Assembly (NCBI GenBank): GCA_003526375.1
Contig: DPDG01000062.1
Coordinates: forward strand, 20,639-84,638
Source: Lentisphaeria bacterium
GTDB lineage: Bacteria > Verrucomicrobiota > Lentisphaeria > Victivallales > UBA1829
Length of the DNA: 64,000 nt
Reading direction: 5' to 3'
Shown piece after piece: positions 17,819 through 24,701 of the stretch. Within the stretch, counting starts at the first letter, position 1. Each line of letters begins with the position of its first letter. Below the pieces are notes generated by a model that had not been told where the DNA came from, ran no database searches, and saw only the letters and a program-made list of their open reading frames with translations. The translations under genes were made by a program, and so were the position numbers.

Positions 17819-18724
17819 ATGGATATCAACAGAAAAAATATGGACTTCCTCTTCAAGAGCTTCAGCATGAACTTCGCCTCCGGCATTGAAACCGTGCCTG
17901 ATACCTGGCAGAAATTCTGCGGCACAATCCAGTCCGGCGCAGCCGCGAACGTTTATCCTTTCCTCGAACAGTTCGGAGGAATGCGCGAATGGATCGGCGA
18001 CCGTCAGCTCAAAAATGTCTCATCCAGGAAAATCGAAGTCGTCAACCGCGATTTCGAGGACACCGTCTCCATTCCGCGCAATGACATCGAAGACGATCAG
18101 TATGGAATCTACTCCACGCTCATCGCCCAGATGGGTTACAACGCAGGCAAGCTCTGGCAGGATCTTGCGGTGGAAGCGCTCGTCTCCAATCCGAAATGGA
18201 TCGACGACACAGACTTTTTCTCCACCACCAGAACCTACGGTGAATTCACGATCGCCAACAAAACCACCGATGGACTCTCCGCGGAAAATTACGCCGCGGT
18301 ACGCAAGAGCATGATGGAATTCAGAGGGCACAACGGCAGAAATCTCGGAGTCATCCCGAACCTGCTGATCGTCGGCCCGAAAAACGAAGCCACCGCATTC
18401 GGTATCCTGAAAGACCGTCTTCAGTTGAAAGAACTCACCGCCGGAGTAGGCGCAACGGACAACCCGTGGAACGGCAGCGCGGAACTGCTGGTTCTGCCGG
18501 AACTCTCCGGCGACTATGAGGATCTCTGGTTCCTTGCCGCCACAAACGGTATCCTGAAACCGCTCTTCGTCCAGCAGAGAAAACAGCCGAACCTGGTCTC
18601 TCTCGACAGTGAAACCGACGAAAATGTATTCTGCCGCAAGGAGTATATCTACGGTACGGATGCGCGCGGCGAAGCGTTCCTCGCCTTCCCGCATCTGATC
18701 TGCAAAGGCGGAGCCGCCGCATAA
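17819..18724 (+). CDS. Mu-like major capsid protein (gpT)
   Basis: A 301-aa major head subunit. The segment MREWIGDRQLKNVSSRKIEV followed by DTVSIPRNDIEDDQYGIY is the hallmark of the gpT family, and GYNAGKLWQDLAVEAL, NLLIVGPKNEATA and a C-terminal EYIYGTDARGEAFLAFP follow in the expected order. Length is close to Mu gpT (about 305 aa). RBS AGAAAGG lies 12 bases before the ATG. No stop or frameshift is visible, so it could still make shells. It would be the main structural component of any particle made by this module. Confidence 0.9.
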   Translation: MDINRKNMDFLFKSFSMNFASGIETVPDTWQKFCGTIQSGAAANVYPFLEQFGGMREWIGDRQLKNVSSRKIEVVNRDFEDTVSIPRNDIEDDQYGIYSTLIAQMGYNAGKLWQDLAVEALVSNPKWIDDTDFFSTTRTYGEFTIANKTTDGLSAENYAAVRKSMMEFRGHNGRNLGVIPNLLIVGPKNEATAFGILKDRLQLKELTAGVGATDNPWNGSAELLVLPELSGDYEDLWFLAATNGILKPLFVQQRKQPNLVSLDSETDENVFCRKEYIYGTDARGEAFLAFPHLICKGGAAA

Positions 18725-18741
18725 GACAATGCGACTTCACG

Positions 18742-18769
18742 GGGGAAGGAGAAAGTTTTTCCTTCCTCC
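18742..18769 (+). other. hairpin between capsid gene and gp36-like gene
   Basis: GGAAGGA (18744-18750) and TCCTTCC (18760-18766) can pair around a GAAAGTTTT loop in the 78-base gap after the capsid gene. It may be an attenuator or an RNA-stability element that makes capsid mRNA more abundant than the distal gene. Confidence 0.4.
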
Positions 18770-18802
18770 GGATTTCCGCTCATTTCAAAAAAGGAAACTG
18801 AC

Positions 18803-19225
18803 ATGGGAAAATATGTTTCATTCGAGACCTTCAGGGAAAGAGTCACTCCGACAAAACTGATGAATCTCGCCAATGTCCCGGAAGCCGAACTGGAAAGTCT
18901 CGCGGAAACGATTCTTTCCCGTGCGGAAGCCGTGGTCGAAAGCTTTGCAAGCGTCCGCTATGCAGTTCCGCTGCCCGCCGACGGCCTGGTTGCGGAATGG
19001 ACTCTCCGCATCGCGGAATACGAGCTTTACAAACGCGGCCCCGGCACCAATGTGCCCGAAAAAATCCGCGACTCCTATAAAGACACGATGGAGCGTCTTT
19101 CCGATCTTTCCGCCGGCCGTCTCCAGTTGGCAACAGATCCGCCTCTCTCCTCCGATCACGGAAAGTCCATCGATATTCCGCGGCACGAAACTTATTTCGA
19201 CGCCGACAGTATGCGCTCATACTGA
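18803..19225 (+). CDS. Mu gp36-like protein (DUF1320)
   Basis: A 140-aa protein of the DUF1320 family, found after the major capsid gene in Mu-like phages, probably a head-completion or head-tail connector protein. Characteristic segments are VSFETFRERVTPTKLMNLAN, ILSRAEAVVESFASVRYAVPL, LRIAEYELYKR and EKIRDSYKDTMERL. RBS AAAAAAGGAAA is 8-12 bases before ATG 18803. It is the last gene of the module; immediately after it comes a strong hairpin and then a bacterial hcp gene on the other strand, so no tail genes follow. Confidence 0.8.
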   Translation: MGKYVSFETFRERVTPTKLMNLANVPEAELESLAETILSRAEAVVESFASVRYAVPLPADGLVAEWTLRIAEYELYKRGPGTNVPEKIRDSYKDTMERLSDLSAGRLQLATDPPLSSDHGKSIDIPRHETYFDADSMRSY

Positions 19226-19229
19226 AAAC

Positions 19230-19292
19230 AAGGGACCTGAAAGTCCGGTATGCGGAAGTGAAACAGCTTCCGCCCCTTCTTTCAGGTCCCTT
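19230..19292. terminator. two-tier hairpin between the capsid module and hcp
   Basis: Arms AAGGGACCTGAAAG (19230-19243) and CTTTCAGGTCCCTT (19279-19292) are perfectly complementary and enclose an inner GCGGAAG/CTTCCGC stem. The minus-strand reading is followed by GTTTTC, so it probably ends hcp transcription; it could stop capsid-module transcripts as well. Confidence 0.6.
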
Positions 19293-19363
19293 CTCGTATC
19301 CGCCTGACGGATATTCCTTTACCGGCGTTTGCACTTTCCGCCGGCGGTGTTCAAGCCGAAATT

Positions 19364-20926
19364 TTATCCGACCATATCCCTGATGTCGGCATCCGGTTCC
19401 GTCGTTCCCTTGATTCCGAAATTCCTGACAAGAACTCCGGCAACTCCGGGAGACAGGAATCCGGGAAGCGTCGGGCCGAGACGGATATTCTTAAAGCCGA
19501 GCGCAAGCAACGCGAGCAACACGGCAACCGCTTTCTGTTCATACCATGCAATGTCGAATGACAACGGCAGATCGTTCACATCGGCAAGCCCGAAAACTTC
19601 TTTCAGTTTGAGCGCGATCACTGCCAGCGAATAAGAATCGTTGCACTGTCCGGCGTCCAGCACACGCGGAATGCCGCCGATGTCTCCGAGGTTCAGTTTG
19701 TTGTAACGGTATTTCGCACAACCGGCAGTCAGGATCACAGTATCCTTCGGCAGCTTTTCGGCAACCTGCGTAAAATACTCGCGTTTCTTATAGCGTCCGT
19801 CACAGCCCGCCATGACGATGAACCGTTTGATCGCGCCGGACTTGACGGCGTCCACGATCTTATCGGCAAGCGCAAGCACCTGATCGTGCGCAAATCCGCC
19901 GACGATCGTCAGGTCATCCAACTGTTCCGGCGCCTTGCAGGTCTTTGCCAGTGCAATGATCTCCGAAAAATCCTTGTGCCCGCCCTTCTTCCGCGCGGGG
20001 ATGTGTTTCACGCCCGGATAACCGACTACGCCCGTTGTAAAAATACGGTTTTTATAGGCGTCCTGAACGGGTACGATGCAGTTCGTAGTCATGAGGATCG
20101 GGCCGTTGAACGGGCCGAATTCCTTGTTCTGCATATACCAGGAACCGCCATAATTTCCAACAAGATTCGGATATTTCCTGAAGAAAGGATAATAGTGCGC
20201 AGGCAGCATCTCCCCATGCGTATAGACATCAACTCCCGTTCCGGCTGTCTGTTCCAGAAGTTCTTTCAGATCCAGCAGATCATGACCGGAAATCAGGATG
20301 CCGGGATTCTTTCCGACTCCCGTTTTCACTTTCGTGATCTCCGGCCTGCCGAATGTTGTGGTGTTTGCCTTGTCCAGGAGCGCCATCGCGGCGACTGCGG
20401 TATTGCCGCATTCCAGAACCAGCGCGGTAAGTTCTTCCGCAGAAAGTTCTCTGGTCAGGGCGGCAAGCGCACGGACAAGAAACGCATCAACGGTTTCATC
20501 CTTGAAGTCAAGCACGGCGGCATGATCGGCGTAGGCGCAGATTCCTTTCAAGCCATAGGTCAGAAGCTCTTTCAGGGACCGGATGTCCTCGTTTTTCTCC
20601 GCGAGCACGCCGACTGGCGGCAGCGGGACGGACGGATCGATTTTCGCGGTCCGCTCCTGCGTCTCCCGGATGAATTCCTCAATCCGCGGAGTGTCGAAGT
20701 TGGCATTGGTGATCGTGGCAAACATCGCCTGCATCATAAAGGTTCCTGTTCCGGCGTCCGGTTTCATCCCCTTGTTTTCCAGAGCAACAGCCAGCCGCTT
20801 CAATTCAGCAATCAGACGGTCCATCGAATTGGCTGTTTCCGGCTCCTTGCCGCACATTCCCCGGATCGTGCATCCCTTGTTCGCACAGGTTTCCTCGCAC
20901 TGAAAACAGAACATTTTCGCTTCCAT
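19364..20926 (-). CDS. hcp: hybrid-cluster protein (hydroxylamine reductase)
   Basis: A 520-aa cytoplasmic Fe-S enzyme reported to act as hydroxylamine or nitric oxide reductase under nitrosative stress. The N-terminal cysteines C7, C10, C19 and C25 (MFCFQCEETCANKGCTIRGM) ligate the first cluster. Hybrid-cluster ligand segments are present: LECGNTAVAAM, ISGHDLLDLKELLEQT, YTHGEMLPAHYYPF, TTNCIVP, MAGCDGRYKKREY, TAGCAKYRYN and DAGQCNDSYS. RBS GGGGAG precedes ATG 20926. A GTTA-N8-TAAC operator lies upstream and matches one at the neighbouring TetR gene, suggesting TetR control. Confidence 0.95.
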   Translation of the reverse strand: MEAKMFCFQCEETCANKGCTIRGMCGKEPETANSMDRLIAELKRLAVALENKGMKPDAGTGTFMMQAMFATITNANFDTPRIEEFIRETQERTAKIDPSVPLPPVGVLAEKNEDIRSLKELLTYGLKGICAYADHAAVLDFKDETVDAFLVRALAALTRELSAEELTALVLECGNTAVAAMALLDKANTTTFGRPEITKVKTGVGKNPGILISGHDLLDLKELLEQTAGTGVDVYTHGEMLPAHYYPFFRKYPNLVGNYGGSWYMQNKEFGPFNGPILMTTNCIVPVQDAYKNRIFTTGVVGYPGVKHIPARKKGGHKDFSEIIALAKTCKAPEQLDDLTIVGGFAHDQVLALADKIVDAVKSGAIKRFIVMAGCDGRYKKREYFTQVAEKLPKDTVILTAGCAKYRYNKLNLGDIGGIPRVLDAGQCNDSYSLAVIALKLKEVFGLADVNDLPLSFDIAWYEQKAVAVLLALLALGFKNIRLGPTLPGFLSPGVAGVLVRNFGIKGTTEPDADIRDMVG

Positions 20927-21000
20927 AATCGTTTTCTCCCCTCGTTGTTTGTTTTTATGCCGCCCCGCTCCCCATGAACGGAAACGGCTTATTTTTATCA

Positions 21001-21016
21001 GTTAATATTCACTAAC
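21001..21016. promoter_or_regulatory. candidate TetR operator upstream of hcp
   Basis: GTTAATATTCACTAAC has the form GTTA-N8-TAAC and lies in the 109-base gap between the tetR stop and the hcp start. The same form, GTTAGTATTCATTAAC, occurs at 21630-21645 in front of tetR. Confidence 0.6.
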
Positions 21017-21035
21017 ATTCAAAAAAACAAAAAAA

Positions 21036-21617
21036 TTATTTTCTCAGCATTTTTCTGAGATCCTGCCAGAGCTCCAGACCTTCCGCAGGAAGATCAAAAC
21101 GGTAGCCGCTCATTCCCCATTGGTAGATCAGAAGACGCAATGAACCGAAAACCATGCGGCACAGGGAACGTGGAGAAACGTCATTGCGTATTTCCCCCCT
21201 CGCCTGCCCGTCCTCGATCAATGCGGAAATCCGGGTCTTATGACGGTGCATCATGGCAAGCATCTTTCCGGATAGACGTTCATCGAACAGGAAAAGTTCC
21301 CCGGAAAACATCACTTTCGACAAATAAGGACGCTCTTTCACTCGCCGGTAACGGTCCAGCACGAAAGCCTCGATACGCTCCAGCGGAGAACGCTGATTCG
21401 CCGCGGAATCCGCCAGAACGGAAACAGAACCATGATCGAAGCTGTCCAGCAGGGCATCCAGAATCGCGAACTTGCTGTCGAAATGGCGATAGATCGCCGG
21501 TTCCGTGATTTTCAATGCCGCGGCGATATTCTTAATCGTCAGGTTCTGTATTCCCTGTTCCGCAATCAGTGCAAGAGCGGCATCAATGATTTCCTGCTGT
21601 CTGACGGTCAACTGCAT
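21036..21617 (-). CDS. TetR-family transcriptional regulator
   Basis: A 193-aa regulator. The N-terminal domain shows the TetR helix-turn-helix (RQQEIIDAALALIAEQGIQNLTIKNIAAALKI split over helices 1-3, then EPAIYRHFDSKFAILDALL). The C-terminal ligand domain is unassigned. The frame is open to 21647, but GGAGGAG lies just upstream of ATG 21617 and the operator-like palindrome sits across the more upstream codons, so 21617 is preferred. It lies directly upstream of hcp on the same strand and probably represses itself and hcp through the two matching sites. The inducer may relate to nitrosative stress; that is inference. Confidence 0.85.
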   Translation of the reverse strand: MQLTVRQQEIIDAALALIAEQGIQNLTIKNIAAALKITEPAIYRHFDSKFAILDALLDSFDHGSVSVLADSAANQRSPLERIEAFVLDRYRRVKERPYLSKVMFSGELFLFDERLSGKMLAMMHRHKTRISALIEDGQARGEIRNDVSPRSLCRMVFGSLRLLIYQWGMSGYRFDLPAEGLELWQDLRKMLRK

Positions 21618-21629
21618 GAACTCCTCCAT

Positions 21630-21645
21630 GTTAGTATTCATTAAC
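21630..21645. promoter_or_regulatory. candidate TetR autoregulatory operator
   Basis: GTTAGTATTCATTAAC, the same GTTA-N8-TAAC form as the hcp site, placed just upstream of the tetR ribosome-binding site. Binding there would block tetR expression. Confidence 0.6.
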
Positions 21646-21680
21646 ATAGCCGCATTTCATGGAATTGCAAGCAGGATTTC

Positions 21681-21711
21681 GAAAAAATTACCGCCGGAAA
21701 AATTCCGGCGG
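21681..21711 (-). terminator. intrinsic terminator of hydG
   Basis: CCGCCGGAATTTTTCCGGCGG on the minus strand (21711-21691) is a perfect 8-base-pair hairpin followed by TAATTTTTTC, ten bases after the hydG stop codon. Confidence 0.88.
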
Positions 21712-21720
21712 CGCAACAGC

Positions 21721-23142
21721 TTAAAAACGGAAATCACGCTTGCCGTCATGGAGCTCTTTCAGATGCTCGACGGCAATCGCGCGCACCTTGTCATTGGCAA
21801 TGCGCGGAATTTCATCCCGAATCACTTTCTCGCCTTTTTTCTGAGTATCGGGCGAAGCGTAATCCTCCAGATATTCCTTGAGGGTCATCAGGGCATTCGG
21901 CTGACAGCAGTTCGCGATCTGCCCGGATTTCACCAGCTTCATGAAACGGTCGCCCGTGCGCCCTTCCCGGTAACAGGCGGTGCAGAAACTCGGAATATAG
22001 CCGAGAGAAAGAAGCCAGTTCACGACCTGATCCAGCGTACGGGTATCGCTGACGTCGAACTGAGCGGAATTTTCCTCTTCCTTTTCCTCCTCCACATAAC
22101 CGCCGACACTCGTGCGGGAACCTCCGCTGATCTGGGACACACCGAGCCGGAGCACCCGCTCGCGCGCTTTCTGCGATTCGCGGGTGGAAATGATGATTCC
22201 GGTATAGGGAACGGCAATCCGCAGAACCGCCACGATCTTCTCGAAAATTTCATCGGAAATCGCATTGGAGAATGTCCCGGGATCAATGTCGTCCGCCGCG
22301 CGGATTCTGGGAACGCTGATCGTATGCGGTCCCACTCCCTTTGCCGCTTCAAGATGCTCCGCGTGCATCAGAAGCCCGACGAAATCATAGCGGTACAGGT
22401 TCAACCCAAACAATACACCGCATCCGACGTCATCGATTCCGCCGTCCATGGCACGATCCATCGCTTCGGTATGATATGCGTAATCGTGCTTCGGCCCGGT
22501 CGGATGGAGTTCTTCGTAAGCCTTCTTGTTATAGGTTTCCTGAAACAGGATATAGGTTCCGATTCCCGCTTCTTTGAGTTTGCGGTAGTTCTCGACCGTG
22601 GTCGCCGCAATATTCACATTGACGCGGCGGATCGCACCGTTTTTATGTTTGATTCCGTAGATCGTCCTGATGCTTTCCAAAACGTATTCGATCGGGTTGT
22701 GCACCGGATCCTCGCCCGTTTCAAGAGCCAGGCGCTTATGCCCCATGTCCTGCAGCGCAATCACCTCCCGCACAATCTCCTCCTGCGTGAGCTTCTTGCG
22801 GCGGATATGCTTGTTTTTCAGATGATAAGGACAGTAGGTACATCCGTTGACACAGTAATTTGAAAGATACAGCGGGGCAAACATCACGATGCGGTTGCCG
22901 TAAAACTTCTGCTTGATTTCGCGTGCAAGCGCAAAAATCTTCTCTTTTTCATCTTCCAGTTCGCAGTCCAGCAGAACCAGTGCCTCGCGATGGCTCAATC
23001 CCTTGCAGTCGCGCGCCTTTTCCAGAATCCGGTCGATCAGCTCCCGATTATTTTTGTTTGCCTCCGCATACGCAAGAGTCTCGCGGATCTCCTGATCATT
23101 GATGAACTCCTCGGCTTTTGAAGATTTCGGATCATACTTCAT
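21721..23142 (-). CDS. hydG: [FeFe]-hydrogenase maturase HydG (radical SAM tyrosine lyase)
   Basis: A 473-aa maturase that cleaves tyrosine to supply CO and cyanide for the H-cluster. The radical SAM motif CVNGCTYC (Cys 97, 101 and 104) follows APLYLSNY. The C-terminal auxiliary-cluster region FCTACYREGRTGDRFM with NCCQPNAL is diagnostic and separates it from ThiH. Length matches the family. The first codon could be GTG 23148, but ATG 23142 has better spacing to GGGG. It follows the TM1266-type regulator gene by 21 bases and shares its attenuated leader. Hydrogenase, hydE and hydF are not in the window. Confidence 0.96.
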   Translation of the reverse strand: MKYDPKSSKAEEFINDQEIRETLAYAEANKNNRELIDRILEKARDCKGLSHREALVLLDCELEDEKEKIFALAREIKQKFYGNRIVMFAPLYLSNYCVNGCTYCPYHLKNKHIRRKKLTQEEIVREVIALQDMGHKRLALETGEDPVHNPIEYVLESIRTIYGIKHKNGAIRRVNVNIAATTVENYRKLKEAGIGTYILFQETYNKKAYEELHPTGPKHDYAYHTEAMDRAMDGGIDDVGCGVLFGLNLYRYDFVGLLMHAEHLEAAKGVGPHTISVPRIRAADDIDPGTFSNAISDEIFEKIVAVLRIAVPYTGIIISTRESQKARERVLRLGVSQISGGSRTSVGGYVEEEKEEENSAQFDVSDTRTLDQVVNWLLSLGYIPSFCTACYREGRTGDRFMKLVKSGQIANCCQPNALMTLKEYLEDYASPDTQKKGEKVIRDEIPRIANDKVRAIAVEHLKELHDGKRDFRF

Positions 23143-23163
23143 TTTCACACCCCGTCTCTCTGG

Positions 23164-23415
23164 TTATTTTTTAGAATATACAGTCTTCACACTGATGCCG
23201 TCCAGCATTCCGAGTTTCCCGGAAAGCGAACTGATGACGTTGTTCGGCGCATCCACGATCACACTGATGATGCAGACCTTCTGTTTTTTGTAGGGAATCC
23301 CCATGCGTCCGACGATATATTCGCCGAATTCATGCAGAATCCGGTTCAGTTCATCGGTAATCTCCTGATTCTCCACGATGATCCCGATCAGTGCGATTCT
23401 GGTTTCCGTTTCCAT
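23164..23415 (-). CDS. TM1266-type iron-only hydrogenase system regulator
   Basis: An 83-aa protein with a ferredoxin-like ACT/NikR-C type fold: ETRIALIGIIVENQEITDEL, then YIVGRMGIPYKKQKVCIISVIVDAP and a final LGMLDGISVKTVYS. This small family is encoded with [FeFe]-hydrogenase maturation genes and is presumed regulatory; the ligand is not established. ATG 23415 follows AAAGGAG by five bases. An intrinsic terminator ends only about 20 bases upstream of this start, so its expression with hydG must depend on read-through. Confidence 0.88.
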   Translation of the reverse strand: METETRIALIGIIVENQEITDELNRILHEFGEYIVGRMGIPYKKQKVCIISVIVDAPNNVISSLSGKLGMLDGISVKTVYSKK

Positions 23416-23420
23416 TTCAG

Positions 23421-23595
23421 CTCCTTTCGCCGCATAAAAAAATCCCTGTGCTCCGGATACAGGCGCACAGGGATGGTAAATACGATCCGTCTTTATCACC
23501 GCCTTGCACCCGGGACGAACCCTGAATGTTCAGAACGATTTCAATTGCATGATCTTCCGCCGCAGGACCTCCACGCCCTTTGGTTTCAGAACTTT
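23421..23595 (-). ncRNA. candidate structured leader RNA (riboswitch or attenuator) of the hydrogenase-maturation operon
   Basis: The likely transcript starts near 23594 and runs about 180 bases to the ATG at 23415. Visible structure on the minus strand: a long hairpin CGGAAGAT (23559-23552) with ATC-G-TTCTG (23539-23531); a possible closing stem ACC-AAA-GGG (about 23584-23576) with CCC-G-GGT (23514-23508); a possible pseudoknot CCTGC (23566-23562) with GCAAGG (23507-23502); a hairpin GGTGA (23500-23496) with TTACC (23479-23475); then the terminator. I do not recognise a known riboswitch class. A short TTG-initiated frame overlaps it but has no convincing RBS. Confidence 0.6.
23436..23474 (-). 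terminator. leader terminator in front of the TM1266-type gene
   Basis: ATCCCTGTGC (23474-23465) and GCACAGGGAT (23451-23442) form a perfect 10-base-pair stem followed by seven T residues (23442-23436). Only nine bases separate the T-run from the AAAGGAG ribosome-binding site, leaving no room for a promoter between them. Confidence 0.9.
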
Positions 23596-23599
23596 CATT

Positions 23600-23627
23600 A
23601 ATATAGACAGACAATTCTTTTTTGCAA
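23600..23627 (-). promoter_or_regulatory. candidate promoter of the hydrogenase-maturation leader
   Basis: On the minus strand TTGCAA (23627-23622) and TATATT (23605-23600) are separated by 16 bases, giving a start near 23594 at the edge of the structured region. From 23628 to 23794 nothing else is recognised. Confidence 0.6.
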
Positions 23628-23794
23628 ATGTTTTTCAGGAATCCTTCGTAATTTCTTATTTCAGGCTTGAAATAGTCTGCTCAAAAGCCGGGAAAATAAG
23701 ACAAGCAGAAGTTTTCTGAAAACAGAACGGTCAGGACTGCATTCAAGGCTCCTGCCGCCAAAATTGCAATATTCACATCATACGATACTTCCAA

Positions 23795-24061
23795 CTACAA
23801 AAACAATGAAATCAATGAGCCAATCAGAAACAGAGAAAGTAAAGTCAATAAAATATAAATCAATATTTCAGGGAAAACCCGTTGTTTGACAGCCGGTACA
23901 TGACGCAACAGTAAAAAACATCCGCCGATCATATATACTGCCGCCAGAAATAAAAAAATTCGGCTCATCAAAAGACTTGTCGATTCAAAAAATCCTACAC
24001 CGCCACATAAAAGTCCCCATCCAGCAAACCATAGCAGACAATACAATATATTCCTGTTCAT
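23795..24061 (-). CDS. small membrane protein of unknown function
   Basis: An 88-aa protein with three predicted membrane helices (ILYCLLWFAGWGLLCGG, SRIFLFLAAVYMIGGCFLLL, ILIYILLTLLSLFLIGSLIS) and few loop residues. I do not recognise a family. It lies 42 bases after the preceding unknown gene on the same strand and may belong to the MarR-headed operon. The ribosome-binding site is weak (GAAAGA). The composition is convincing for a membrane protein, but expression is unproven. Confidence 0.55.
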   Translation of the reverse strand: MNRNILYCLLWFAGWGLLCGGVGFFESTSLLMSRIFLFLAAVYMIGGCFLLLRHVPAVKQRVFPEILIYILLTLLSLFLIGSLISLFL

Positions 24062-24103
24062 ATTACAATAGATCTTTCTCTTTTAACAGATTCCGCCAGA
24101 GCA

Positions 24104-24667
24104 TCATAACAGCCTTTTTCCGGCAGTATGTACTTTCACGCCAAGATATCCGGCAAGAGTCTCCGCAATTCCATAAAGGCTGCCCATCGCAACCAGAACC
24201 AGCCGTTCCCGTTCCTTACCATCCACATCGGAAACAAGATATAAGCCGCTCCACCAGACCGTGTTACGCCCGTGTACATACAGTTCAGAAAGCCCGTTGA
24301 TGACTTTGGGAACATAACGGACCTCGATTGACTTGATGTATCTCGTCTCAATATGAAATTCTCTGCCTATGATCTGAACAAAAGAAAAATCATATGGATT
24401 GCGGATCATCAGCCTGCGCCTCACCGGATCAAAAATCATGACCGGTTTCAGCCGCGGAGCGGAAACTTTCGCCGGCAGAAGATTCAGCCCCCTTAAAATG
24501 GCAGTGACGGGCATTCCGCAGAAAAACTTCTTCCCGGAATACAAGATACAGCGCCTGCTTCCCCGGCATTTATGCCATTTGAGCTCCTGTGCTCCATACT
24601 TCAGGCTGTGAATCCGATCCGGATCATCGAATACGGGACAGACCAGGCGTATTTCCTTCCGTATCAT
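24104..24667 (-). CDS. hypothetical protein
   Basis: A 187-aa soluble protein that I do not recognise. It starts MIRKEIRLVCPVFDDPDR and contains basic, beta-rich segments (KPVMIFDPVRRRLMIRNPYD, HIETRYIKSIEVRYVP, YLVSDVDGKERERLVLVAMG), which resemble a PH-like or photosystem-assembly (Ycf4-like) beta-barrel pattern; that is only an impression. The frame is open further upstream over the end of the aminotransferase gene, but ATG 24667 has GGAGG at the right distance. It lies 34 bases after the aminotransferase stop, in line with the MarR operon. Confidence 0.6.
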   Translation of the reverse strand: MIRKEIRLVCPVFDDPDRIHSLKYGAQELKWHKCRGSRRCILYSGKKFFCGMPVTAILRGLNLLPAKVSAPRLKPVMIFDPVRRRLMIRNPYDFSFVQIIGREFHIETRYIKSIEVRYVPKVINGLSELYVHGRNTVWWSGLYLVSDVDGKERERLVLVAMGSLYGIAETLAGYLGVKVHTAGKRLL

Positions 24668-24701
24668 TTTCCTCCGCTCAACTTCCTGCTGTTTCCTTAT
24701 A

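Noticed and set aside
19230..19292. The long perfect inverted repeat considered as a phage attachment site
   Set aside because: No matching copy was found at the other end of the capsid module near 14900-15090, and its position between convergent genes fits a terminator.
23417..23614. A 65-codon TTG-initiated frame running through the hydrogenase-maturation leader
   Set aside because: No convincing ribosome-binding site, an atypical start, and it crosses the terminator hairpin. The region is better explained as structured RNA, although a leader peptide cannot be fully excluded.
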